9,319 nucleotides of DNA. It comes from Candidatus Firestonebacteria bacterium RIFOXYA2_FULL_40_8. GTDB lineage: Bacteria > Oederibacteriota > D2-FULL-39-29. A model generated the notes under the pieces. That model saw nothing but the letters and a program-made list of their open reading frames with translations, did no database searches and was not told the origin of the DNA. The position numbers were made by a program, and so were the translations under genes. How positions within the stretch are numbered: position 1 is the stretch's first letter; each line of letters opens with the position of its first letter. Of this stretch, positions 1 through 6,744 are shown piece by piece. Where the stretch lies: the NCBI GenBank assembly GCA_001778355.1, contig MFGS01000056.1, positions 205-9,523 on the forward strand, given 5' to 3'.

Positions 1-26
1 ATTTATGTGATTTTTCTTACAAAAGC

Positions 27-54
27 AAGAGCCGGTCGTTTCCGGCCGGCTCTT
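27..54 (-). terminator. Rho-independent terminator of the SPFH gene
   Basis: A perfect 9-bp inverted repeat, AAGAGCCGG at 27-35 and CCGGCTCTT at 46-54, encloses a 10-nt loop. It lies 8 bases past the TAA stop of the minus-strand SPFH gene. Read on the minus strand, the stem is followed by GCTTTTG, a short interrupted T tract. On the plus strand the following bases are less T-rich, so minus is the likely working direction. Confidence 0.75.
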
Positions 55-62
55 TGTAATTC

Positions 63-2066
63 TTAAGCTTTTATCTGTTTTTTAGGCGGTTCTTCCGGTT
101 TTTTTGGAGGTTCATCCTGTTTCTCCGGAGCTTTGTTTGTCATCTTACTGAAGTAGCTCATAAGTATACCGGCAAGGCCGTCAACAGCGCCGCCTCCGCC
201 GATAACCAGGTTATCAGGAACAAATTTTACGTTCTTTTCAGCTAATGCGCTCACTATATTAACAAGCGCTGTCGGAACTTCTCCGAGAGCTTTTACCTGC
301 GCTTCATAAGATTTTGCTCTTGCCATACCGACAGCTTCTACTTCGGCGCCCTTCGCTGAACCGGTATCCCTGATATAGACAGCTTCACCGTCACCCTCTG
401 CTTTCCTTGAGGCAGCATTATTCGTCTTAATATCTATTCCCACTTTGGAACGTGCAAGGTCGCTTTGCATATCCGCTGTACCTTTTGCATGTTCCATCAT
501 AATTCTCTGATCTTGTGACTCTTTTTGTTTCTTATAGGTCTCTATCTCCTGCCGAGCTATTTCTCTTTCGGTCAACACTCTTACCAGGGTTTCAGGAAGA
601 ACAACATCTTGAATATATACACCTTTTGTCTCAACTTCATATTCTTCAAGCTTACCTCTTATATATTTAAAGGCTTCTTCCTGTACCATCTGTCTGGTCT
701 CTATAAAGCTGACAGCAGGCATACTCTGGAGTTTATCTCTGAAATGATTTCCCACCGCCGCTTGCAGAACTTCACTTACAAGATTTTGCATACTGCCGAC
801 TATTGATATAACTCTGGGGGCTTTTGTGTCCGCAATATGTATCTGAACTTGAAGGTCAATTTTAAACACAAAACCTTCACGGCTTTTTGCAATGATGGAT
901 TCCAACTGCTGGTCCAGAAGATGCGCTTCGGATACTGCTTCCGCCCAATTAAGAGTAAGTATAGCGGTTGGAACAATGACTGCCTGATAGACGTGAGGGT
1001 TTATCGGATATTTCCCGGTACGGAGCGGTTCCTGCCAGATACCTCTGTGCCCGGGTCTTGATAACATTCCGAACTTGAACTGCTCGCCGGTTGTATCTTC
1101 CGTATTTAAACCGACGTAGGATTTTATTACGGCAACCTCACCTTGCTCAATAACAAGCATGGGGACTCTTTCAACTTTAATAAGGAACGGATTTAAATTA
1201 TAAGCACCGTAGAGAAGCGGGTCATGCTGAAGACCTATTCTGCCTCCGTTATCCAGGAACGCCTGAAAATCCTGATAGTTATTATGAAGGTCATTTTTTG
1301 TCCCGATAATGGTTTCAATAAGCACCGTGTCATCCTCGACACCTTTCTTTTCGATCTCTTCAACGTCTTTATAACCGCCAAGACGGCTGGCGATATCGCC
1401 TTTTGGAAGAGGGTCGCCTTCCAGTGCGGTCACAATACCGATGGTATCCAAAACTTTGCCTTCTTTGGCAAAATGCATAGGTTCAATTCTGGTGATCTCC
1501 AGCTGGGCAGGATCAAGACCAAAGTGCACAGGCGTAAGAGTACCTGCTGTATGTTGCAGTTCGGGAATTAAAGGTACGCCGTATATTTTATCTCTTGTGA
1601 CTACAATAAATCCGACAGGATGAATAGGTGCAAGTGTACCGGGAGATAAGACGGGCCTTTGCACACCTTTTTGTCCGCCGTTTTTGATAAAGAAACTAAG
1701 ATCTGAAAAACTGCCGAATTCATTTTTGTAAATAGCTGATTTCGCGCCGATAGGAAGAGACGACCCCACCTGAGCGATAACTACCGCGATCTCACCTGCA
1801 GGCACCTGCACCCACGGAAATTTCTGCACGCGATATAGGATCCAGAATTTAAAACGGAGCCCCGGCATAAGAAGCTCGGATTGATACCCCGCTTCACCGT
1901 TGAATGCAATCGGATTATCACCATGCAGTTTTTTAAAGCTGAATCTCTTGTTTACAAGGCCTACTTCAGTCGGGCCTATGAGATGAAATGACGGGTAAAT
2001 GAGTACGAACAGCAAAAATGCTGCCCCAGCGTATACCCAGCCGCTGATCATAGCAAAGTATTCCAT
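63..2066 (-). CDS. SPFH/band-7 (flotillin-like) membrane scaffold protein, 667 aa
   Basis: This is a membrane-anchored SPFH (stomatin/prohibitin/flotillin/HflK-C) protein; such proteins oligomerise and organise membrane microdomains or proteases. One N-terminal membrane segment is visible at about residues 8-26. The band-7 core lies at about 300-500, followed by an Ala/Glu/Lys-rich, probably helical stretch at about 500-600. The glycine-rich PDNLVIGGGGAVDG (617-630) resembles the end of many SPFH proteins, and the tail (645-667) is Pro/Lys/Glu-rich. At 667 aa it is roughly twice a stomatin. The extra N-terminal half contains a motif seen about three times (near 125-150, 270-292 and 334-356), suggesting an internal repeat. 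The ATG is chosen because AAAGGGGGGG sits 3 bases upstream. The gene has its own promoter and terminator, so it is probably monocistronic. The family is clear; the cellular role is not. Confidence 0.9.
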   Translation of the reverse strand: MEYFAMISGWVYAGAAFLLFVLIYPSFHLIGPTEVGLVNKRFSFKKLHGDNPIAFNGEAGYQSELLMPGLRFKFWILYRVQKFPWVQVPAGEIAVVIAQVGSSLPIGAKSAIYKNEFGSFSDLSFFIKNGGQKGVQRPVLSPGTLAPIHPVGFIVVTRDKIYGVPLIPELQHTAGTLTPVHFGLDPAQLEITRIEPMHFAKEGKVLDTIGIVTALEGDPLPKGDIASRLGGYKDVEEIEKKGVEDDTVLIETIIGTKNDLHNNYQDFQAFLDNGGRIGLQHDPLLYGAYNLNPFLIKVERVPMLVIEQGEVAVIKSYVGLNTEDTTGEQFKFGMLSRPGHRGIWQEPLRTGKYPINPHVYQAVIVPTAILTLNWAEAVSEAHLLDQQLESIIAKSREGFVFKIDLQVQIHIADTKAPRVISIVGSMQNLVSEVLQAAVGNHFRDKLQSMPAVSFIETRQMVQEEAFKYIRGKLEEYEVETKGVYIQDVVLPETLVRVLTEREIARQEIETYKKQKESQDQRIMMEHAKGTADMQSDLARSKVGIDIKTNNAASRKAEGDGEAVYIRDTGSAKGAEVEAVGMARAKSYEAQVKALGEVPTALVNIVSALAEKNVKFVPDNLVIGGGGAVDGLAGILMSYFSKMTNKAPEKQDEPPKKPEEPPKKQIKA

Positions 2067-2097
2067 ATTCCCCCCCTTTGAAACGTTAATTATTTAT

Positions 2098-2125
2098 ATT
2101 TTACATATAAATATATTAAAATCAA
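2098..2125 (-). promoter_or_regulatory. Candidate sigma70 promoter for the SPFH gene
   Basis: On the minus strand TTGATT (2120-2125) and TAAAAT (2098-2103) are separated by 16 bases in a very AT-rich spacer. This would give a leader of about 25 bases before the ribosome binding site. The AT-richness makes chance matches likely. Confidence 0.4.
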
Positions 2126-2197
2126 GAAGAAAATATGTGATATTTATTACGGAATGCTTCATGCGGTTTCATCTCCTGTAACACTTTCATGAATCGT

Positions 2198-2227
2198 TTG
2201 ATATATTCTTATTACTAATGGTACAAT
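2198..2227 (+). promoter_or_regulatory. Candidate sigma70 promoter for the TSUP permease
   Basis: TTGATA (2198-2203) and TACAAT (2222-2227) are separated by 18 bases, each with one mismatch to consensus. The leader would be only about 20 bases and would include the AAAGGAGA ribosome binding site at 2241-2248. Confidence 0.5.
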
Positions 2228-2252
2228 TAATGGCACAAAAAAAGGAGAGAGC

Positions 2253-3002
2253 ATGTTATCAGCAGGCACCCTGGCTTTATTCATTATCATTGCTTTTATG
2301 GGTGGGACTATCTTAGGGCTAACCGGTTTTGGTTTTGCTTTGCTGGTTGCTCCGCTTTTTTTTCTATTCCTTCCTCCGGCAACAACCGTACCGATAATAA
2401 ATATCATCAGTGTTGTCTTGAGCATTCTGTTATTGTCAAACACTTTCAGAAAGATTCAATTTAAAAAAGTATCTTTTTTGCTTACCGGCGGTTTGATTGG
2501 GTTACCTTTTGGAATTATGATACTTGTTTTTGTGCCGGCTCATGTACTGAAGATCGCTGTCGGTATAATTATAGCCTTATTTGCTTTTTTGAATTACTTA
2601 GGATTCAAACTTAAAACGAGGCACGAGCGGACTGTTTCAACCATCACCGGAGCTTCAGGCGGATTACTATACGGCAGTATCGGAATTCCGGGACCTCCCG
2701 TTATTCTTTTTCTTGTCAATCAGGAGTGCGACAAAAACGCTCTAAGAGCCAATATATCTGCTTTTCTTGCAATCATTGGAACTGTAAGCATCCCGGGATA
2801 TTTTATCGGTAACCTGTTAACACCTGATGTCATTAAATACGTATTAATATTTATTATTCCGGCGGTACTTGGTCTGATGACAGGAACCAAACTTGTTCAT
2901 AAAGTAAATGAAGTTCTTTTCAAAAAAATACTGCTCTTGCTGTTAATTGTAACGTCAATTCTCAGCATCCTTTCAGGATTTGGTTTGATCGGAGATAGAT
3001 AG
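2253..3002 (+). CDS. TSUP family (TauE/SafE) membrane anion permease, 249 aa
   Basis: This is an integral inner-membrane protein of the TauE/SafE (formerly DUF81) family, whose characterised members move sulfite, sulfoacetate, thiosulfate or other sulfur- and carbon-containing anions. About seven to eight hydrophobic helices span the length. The two family half-motifs are present: GLTGFGFAL at 22-30, and the Gly/Pro-rich GSIGIPGPPV at 141-150 followed by NQxxxxxxLRAN at 156-167. The length is typical. The ATG is preceded by AAAGGAGA at 5-base spacing and by a good promoter. It is the only plus-strand gene here, divergent from the SPFH gene and convergent with the next gene, which it approaches to within 27 bp. 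No sulfur-metabolism gene is nearby, so the substrate cannot be inferred. The stop is TAG. Confidence 0.88.
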   Translation: MLSAGTLALFIIIAFMGGTILGLTGFGFALLVAPLFFLFLPPATTVPIINIISVVLSILLLSNTFRKIQFKKVSFLLTGGLIGLPFGIMILVFVPAHVLKIAVGIIIALFAFLNYLGFKLKTRHERTVSTITGASGGLLYGSIGIPGPPVILFLVNQECDKNALRANISAFLAIIGTVSIPGYFIGNLLTPDVIKYVLIFIIPAVLGLMTGTKLVHKVNEVLFKKILLLLLIVTSILSILSGFGLIGDR

Positions 3003-3029
3003 TATTTATTCGTAACATTATGAAATATT

Positions 3030-3845
3030 TTACTGCACCGCTGGTCTTATCGGAAGTTTCCAGGATTCATATTTCTCCATGTTCTCAGGGGACATGGTTC
3101 CGGTGTAGGTTTTATCGAAGACCTTTAACTGTATCTTGCGGGAACTACCTATCATTACTTTTCCCTTATCTTCGATATCCATTTCGTTCTTGGTCGGGAA
3201 TAATACTTCATGTCCATCTTTATGCGAGTTAACAAGCGTAGCTGAGTTCGGGAGCAGCTCCATTTTCCAGATTTGATACTGACTTCCTGCTCCATGAGCC
3301 ATTGCCGCCGTTACTTCCGTATTCAATTTCATTACCGCATTTGTCTTCATTAAACAGATCCTGGGCTCTGTTTTCAGATCTGCCTTACATATACGGTCGA
3401 CAGTGCTTTCAAGGTAATCAGTGATTTCCGCAGGCGGTCTGGCGGCATAAATCTTTTTAAATTCGTAATAGGTTTTGAAGCTGTAGTAGACAAGTCCTAT
3501 TTGTATAAGAGCATAAATAAAAGTCCTGGGATTCGTCTCTCCCTCTGCAGCATTTAAGACACCTACGGCTATGTTCCAAACCGCAAGTAATATAAAAGTT
3601 ACGCCGTTAACAATCATTTTGCCCGGAGCAGGCTTTTTAAGCATCCAGATGCCGCAAATGAATAAAGTAGCGCCGATTGCGACCAGGATGATATTTAAAA
3701 TACTATCAGCCATCCAGATAACACCCATGATACTGTTTATTATTCCGAAAAATATATTCACATAAGCCAACGGAACAATAGTTTTTTTTATTTTCCTGTA
3801 CTCTACCGCCTTGTTAAGCTCTTCCACGCTGAATTTATGATCCAT
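3030..3845 (-). CDS. Membrane protein of unknown function, four helices plus soluble C-terminal domain, 271 aa
   Basis: I do not recognise a family. Residues 1-20 are polar. Four hydrophobic segments follow at about 23-43, 47-68, 77-98 and 107-124, the middle ones linked by a short KKPAPGK turn. The remaining 145 residues are soluble, mixed in character, and rich in predicted strand-like alternation (for example KIQLKVFDKTYTGTM at 237-251), ending near ENMEKYESWKLP. The C-terminal part could be a small beta domain resembling those of bacterial PH-like proteins, but this is only an impression. The start is well supported by GGAGG (3850-3854) four bases before the ATG. It follows the histidine kinase by 62 bp on the same strand with no clear terminator between them, so co-transcription is plausible. 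It might be a target or partner of the kinase. Confidence 0.75.
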   Translation of the reverse strand: MDHKFSVEELNKAVEYRKIKKTIVPLAYVNIFFGIINSIMGVIWMADSILNIILVAIGATLFICGIWMLKKPAPGKMIVNGVTFILLAVWNIAVGVLNAAEGETNPRTFIYALIQIGLVYYSFKTYYEFKKIYAARPPAEITDYLESTVDRICKADLKTEPRICLMKTNAVMKLNTEVTAAMAHGAGSQYQIWKMELLPNSATLVNSHKDGHEVLFPTKNEMDIEDKGKVMIGSSRKIQLKVFDKTYTGTMSPENMEKYESWKLPIRPAVQ

Positions 3846-3907
3846 AGCACCTCCGAGATATTGTTAGTTTAGAAAACACATATTCGAAATATTGCAGATT
3901 GTACTTA

Positions 3908-5581
3908 TCATAATATTTTCTTCTGTCCGGCACATTGCTCGTTTTGTATCGGAAGTTTTATGTAAAATACCGTTCCTTTACCTTCAGTGCTTTCGACTTC
4001 TATAGTCCCTTTGTGCTTTGTAATTATTTCATAGCACAGGCTTAGACCTAAACCCGTTCCTTTTCCGACCTCCTTTGTCGTAAAGAAAGGCTCAAATAAA
4101 TGTTTTTTTGTTTCTTCAGAGATGCCATATCCGGTATCTTTAATATCGATAAGGATATAATTATCTTTTTGAGAAGTAGTAATTTTAATTGTTCCGCCCT
4201 TCGGCATTGCATCCGCCGCGTTCTTGCATAGATTAACTATTACCTGCTGGATCTGATTCTTGTTAACAAGTATGTTCGAAAGACCTTCTCCGTATATTTT
4301 TTCGACCTTAATGTTATTGATTTTTGTATGTACTTCTATGATTTTGATAGTTTCCTTTATCAAATTATTTATGTCTTGTTTCAGCAATGTTTTAACGGTT
4401 GTTCTGGAGAATATCAGAAGACTCTCAACCAGTTCTTTGCATCTCAGAGCTTCTTTTTCCACTATCTTAAGTTTTTCATAGGAAGGATTTTCTTTATCCA
4501 TTTTTTCGGCTATTATCTGTACATATCCGAGAATAACAGTCATCGGATTATTTATCTCATGCGCCACTCCGCCTGCGAGCTGACCTATCGCGGCCATTTT
4601 ACCGGACTGCATCAATTGTTCATGAAGTTTTTCTTTTTCTTCAGCCATTTTCCTTTGTTCATCAATATCAAATAAAACACCGCGAATTCCCGTCACCTTT
4701 TCTCCTTCGAATACAGGACGGCTTGAGGAGCGCATCCAGTGATTTTTTCCGGCTTTGGTTATGACACGGAATTCACTGGGAGATAGACGATTATTCAGAA
4801 CATCAATAAAACTTCTTTGGAGTTCAGGAAGATCCTCTTTACAGATAACATTGTCAAAAGATTTTCCTATGAGATCAGACGGTTTATATCCCAGAATGTT
4901 TTCAACGATAGGGCTGACATATAATATTATTCCGTTTGAACTCACCGAATATACAATATCATTAATATTCTCGACAAGGTCACGATAGGCCTCCTTCGAT
5001 TTACGTAAATCCTCATCGGCTTTCCGCCGTCGGAGAGACACAGCTATCAGGTGAACGTACGATTCAAGAAGGTCAAAAGGCGGATCAGGTTCAGCAGGTT
5101 TCATCGCAAGCAGGGAGGTTCCGTAGAGTTTACCTTCAATAACATACGCAAGCCCTATAAAACGATCAACACCGATCAGCTTCTGAAGCGTTGCGCCTAC
5201 AAGCCTGGGAATTGCGCCAAAGGTTACTTCGGTTAGAGTTTTCCGTGTGCCTACAACACTCTTTACAATCTCATTATATGTATTTTCATAGATAGGCATC
5301 CTGAGTTCTTTCGGTTTTTTTCCGAGAAGTTTAACGATCTTTTCCATCAGTCCCGGTTCGAATTCGATATAGGAAACATTAAGTTCGCGCGCAGCCTCAT
5401 CATAATGAGAAGACCATACATATTTTACACCCGGAAGTTTTTTCAGGTTTTTAGAACAGCATTCCCAGATGTCCACATCAGAAGAAACCGTCGTCAATTC
5501 AACAGATAGCTCTTTAAATATGGAAAGAGTATGTACTCTCTGCTCAGAATAGTTCTGTGTTTTGAATTTTTCCGCAGACAA
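3908..5581 (-). CDS. Soluble GAF-PAS sensor histidine kinase, 557 aa, TTG start
   Basis: This is a two-component sensor kinase without membrane segments, hence cytoplasmic. Residues about 17-185 look like a GAF-type sensor. A charged linker (185-200) leads to a PAS domain (about 198-312, with ENINDIVYSVSSNG and a PAC-like end at GVLFDID). The HisKA dimerisation helix follows with the H box GGVAHEINNPM, so His341 is the likely phosphate acceptor. The ATPase domain carries the N box (Asn450 and Asn454 in VNLCKNAADAM), the G1 box DTGYGI (482-487), the F box FEPFF (496-500) and the G2 box GKGTGLGLS (506-514). All catalytic motifs are intact. The start is TTG; no ATG, GTG or other TTG lies between it and the in-frame upstream stop. 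The gene ends with tandem stops TGA TAA. The lone receiver at 6221-6580 is the obvious candidate partner. The signal sensed is unknown. Confidence 0.92.
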   Translation of the reverse strand: MSAEKFKTQNYSEQRVHTLSIFKELSVELTTVSSDVDIWECCSKNLKKLPGVKYVWSSHYDEAARELNVSYIEFEPGLMEKIVKLLGKKPKELRMPIYENTYNEIVKSVVGTRKTLTEVTFGAIPRLVGATLQKLIGVDRFIGLAYVIEGKLYGTSLLAMKPAEPDPPFDLLESYVHLIAVSLRRRKADEDLRKSKEAYRDLVENINDIVYSVSSNGIILYVSPIVENILGYKPSDLIGKSFDNVICKEDLPELQRSFIDVLNNRLSPSEFRVITKAGKNHWMRSSSRPVFEGEKVTGIRGVLFDIDEQRKMAEEKEKLHEQLMQSGKMAAIGQLAGGVAHEINNPMTVILGYVQIIAEKMDKENPSYEKLKIVEKEALRCKELVESLLIFSRTTVKTLLKQDINNLIKETIKIIEVHTKINNIKVEKIYGEGLSNILVNKNQIQQVIVNLCKNAADAMPKGGTIKITTSQKDNYILIDIKDTGYGISEETKKHLFEPFFTTKEVGKGTGLGLSLCYEIITKHKGTIEVESTEGKGTVFYIKLPIQNEQCAGQKKIL

Positions 5582-5585
5582 AATA

Positions 5586-5595
5586 CCTTTCCTCC
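5586..5595 (-). promoter_or_regulatory. Ribosome binding site that fixes the TTG start of the histidine kinase
   Basis: On the minus strand the sequence reads GGAGGAAAGG, offering GGAGG nine bases and AAAGG four bases before TTG (5579-5581). The next methionine is near residue 79, inside the sensor domain, so the TTG is the supported start. Confidence 0.65.
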
Positions 5596-5650
5596 CTGAT
5601 GCAATTATCGAAAAACTCCTACTTAAAGCAAAGACCTTATCTGCTATTTA

Positions 5651-5678
5651 AGTATAACACATCTTGAGGTTATTTCAA
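5651..5678 (-). promoter_or_regulatory. Extended -10 sigma70 promoter for the histidine kinase
   Basis: On the minus strand TTGAAA (5673-5678) and TATACT (5651-5656) are 16 bases apart, and TGT precedes the -10 to give an extended -10 (TGTTATACT). Transcription would start near 5644, leaving about 60 untranslated bases. It is the best promoter match in the window and lies just past the end of the broken lipoprotein gene, so the kinase probably has its own transcript. Confidence 0.65.
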
Positions 5679-5692
5679 TGGCTGCGAATGCT

Positions 5693-5965
5693 TCAGCGCT
5701 GTACCTTTGGAGCGCAGCTGTCATCCATTTCCGACAATCCAATGAGCAGCGCGAAATTCTCGTTTTTCCTGTTAACATCTGTACTCACATATGAACCGGT
5801 GGTATTATTTGATACTCCCGTCGGATTGCTCGATGATGAGAGTGTATTCCCGTACCTGAGCATTATGTACGGATCAGTCCCGGCAACAGTACCCGCTTTG
5901 CCTCAACCCGCGAAGAAAGACATCGCACAAACCGCAATACTTAGAACGAAAAATACTTTTTTCAT
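5693..5965 (-). pseudogene. Small lipoprotein gene with TGA at the lipobox cysteine position
   Basis: Read through one TGA, this frame encodes 90 residues. It starts MKKVFFVLSIAVCAMSFFAG, a textbook type II (lipoprotein) signal peptide: two lysines, a hydrophobic core and a small residue before the cleavage site. Codon 21, where the lipid-modified Cys should be, is TGA (5903-5905). The frame continues GKAGTVAGTDPYIMLRYGN, then a Ser/Asn/Thr/Gly-rich linker, and ends SCAPKVQR followed by TGA. The composition beyond the stop looks like a secreted protein and the frame stays open for 69 more codons. AAGGGGG lies 5 bases before the ATG. The simplest reading is a one-base change (TGC or TGT to TGA), either real or a sequence error. 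Recoding as selenocysteine is a remote alternative. The mature part matches no family I recognise. It sits between the receiver and kinase genes. Confidence 0.6.
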
Positions 5966-6012
5966 AACCGCCCCCTTGACCGCTAACTTTAAGAAGATAT
6001 CTCAACAAAAAA

Positions 6013-6060
6013 TTGTAGGGATAAGCATGCTTATCCGGACAGGCATGCCTGTCCCTACAA
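6013..6060. repeat. 48-bp double-palindrome (cloverleaf-like) repeat element
   Basis: An outer inverted repeat TTGTAG (6013-6018) and CTACAA (6055-6060) encloses two adjacent perfect 18-bp palindromes: GGATAAGCATGCTTATCC (6019-6036) and GGACAGGCATGCCTGTCC (6037-6054). Single-stranded, it can fold as a three-way junction or as one long imperfect 24-bp stem, because the two halves are near copies. It resembles the short GTAGGG..CCCTAC palindromic elements scattered between genes in many bacterial genomes. No target duplication is evident. It lies about 48 bp upstream of the lipoprotein start. Confidence 0.85.
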
Positions 6061-6142
6061 CACAACATTTCATAATTTTCGCCCTCCGTCTTCAGCTTTC
6101 TATTCTCAGCCTTCCGACTTTTTATGCCGTGTTCTTCTCTTT

Positions 6143-6216
6143 GCCTTCTACCAAGCATCTAAACCTCTCTTCAAAAGATCCGCCATACATAATTTGCGGA
6201 TAACCATCCAAGCATC
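6143..6216 (-). repeat. Dispersed spacer repeat, copy A, downstream of the receiver gene
   Basis: Two blocks are shared with copy B at 6695-6735. The block at 6143-6167 matches 6695-6719 at 21 of 25 bases, and the block at 6202-6216 matches 6721-6735 at 13 of 15. Here the blocks are separated by about 34 extra bases containing a hairpin. Both copies lie just past a stop codon of a minus-strand gene. No coding potential is seen. Confidence 0.5.
6178..6201 (-). terminator. Candidate terminator of the receiver gene
   Basis: ATCCGC (6178-6183) and GCGGAT (6196-6201) form a 6-bp stem with a 12-nt loop, 19 bases past the receiver's TAA stop. On the minus strand it is followed by CTTTTG. The stem and T run are both short, so this is a weak call. 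Confidence 0.35.
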
Positions 6217-6220
6217 CATC

Positions 6221-6580
6221 TTATCTGTTTACTATCTTGTTTACAGTTTCCTTAAGTTCATCAAGATTTCCGGATTTAACAAGGTATTGTTCCGCAAGCC
6301 AGGCTTTACTGTTACTTTCATAACCTGCATGCGCTGAATTTAATATCACCGGAGGAGCTTTTTTGTCAAGCTCTTTGGAAAGTTTTTCTAAAAGTAACAT
6401 GCCGTTAATATCGGGAAGGTGAATGTCCAATATTATCAAATCAACAGTATTTTTAGAAACCAAATCAAGACACTCCGCGCCTGTCTTAGCCAATAAAACA
6501 TTATACCCGGCTTCTTTAAATGTATCAGAGTACAAATCCCGTATCCCCAGTTCATCATCCGCCACTAGTATTGTTTTCAT
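6221..6580 (-). CDS. Single-domain CheY-like response regulator receiver, 119 aa
   Basis: This is a stand-alone receiver (REC) domain with no output domain, so it would act by protein-protein contact or as a phosphorelay or phosphate-sink intermediate. The acidic pocket is Asp8/Asp9 (VADDE), the phosphate acceptor is Asp52 (ILDIHLPDINGM), the Thr/Ser switch is Ser82 (LNSAHA), the aromatic switch is Tyr99 and the conserved lysine is Lys102 (YLVKSG). All key residues are present and the length matches a bare receiver. AAAAGGA lies six bases before the ATG, supporting the start. Two 12-bp direct repeats occupy its leader. The histidine kinase about 640 bp downstream on the same strand is the most likely phosphate donor, with the broken lipoprotein gene between them; this pairing is inference. 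Confidence 0.92.
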   Translation of the reverse strand: MKTILVADDELGIRDLYSDTFKEAGYNVLLAKTGAECLDLVSKNTVDLIILDIHLPDINGMLLLEKLSKELDKKAPPVILNSAHAGYESNSKAWLAEQYLVKSGNLDELKETVNKIVNR

Positions 6581-6600
6581 ATTTCATCCTTTTTAAAAGT

Positions 6601-6637
6601 GATTCCACAGATTGCAATGCTACAGGATTCCACTGAT
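6601..6637 (-). repeat. Pair of 12-bp direct repeats upstream of the receiver gene
   Basis: GATTCCACAGAT (6601-6612) and GATTCCACTGAT (6626-6637) match at 11 of 12 bases with a 25-bp period. The nearer copy is about 10 bases from the receiver's ribosome binding site. They could be a tandem operator or a fragment of a dispersed spacer repeat. I see no convincing promoter in 6581-6744. Confidence 0.5.
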
Positions 6638-6694
6638 ACAAGAATATTATCTTTATTGATGCTTCCTATCCTTTGCGTTCCACCTTCGTTCGCT

Positions 6695-6735
6695 GTCTTT
6701 TACCAACCATCTAACCCTCAAAGCATCCAAACATC
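6695..6735 (-). repeat. Dispersed spacer repeat, copy B, downstream of the DUF2934 gene
   Basis: This is the compact partner of copy A. Its blocks at 6695-6719 and 6721-6735 are almost contiguous. It begins about 10 bases past the TAG stop of the DUF2934 gene, the same relative place copy A occupies behind the receiver gene. Confidence 0.5.
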
Positions 6736-6744
6736 GTCAAGGCG

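Noticed and set aside
5693..5965. A variant genetic code in which TGA encodes an amino acid
   Set aside because: The long genes contain no in-frame TGA, and the histidine kinase ends in TGA. With that stop followed at once by TAA the kinase alone is weak evidence, but the absence of TGA in over 2,000 codons argues against general reassignment.
5874..6158. A 94-codon minus-strand frame rich in basic residues
   Set aside because: It reads the spacer repeats and the double palindrome, then enters the lipoprotein gene out of frame. The composition is not protein-like.
5664..6203. A 179-codon open frame on the plus strand
   Set aside because: It runs antisense to the lipoprotein gene and straight through the 48-bp palindrome repeat and spacer repeat. 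It has no recognisable domain and no ribosome binding site.
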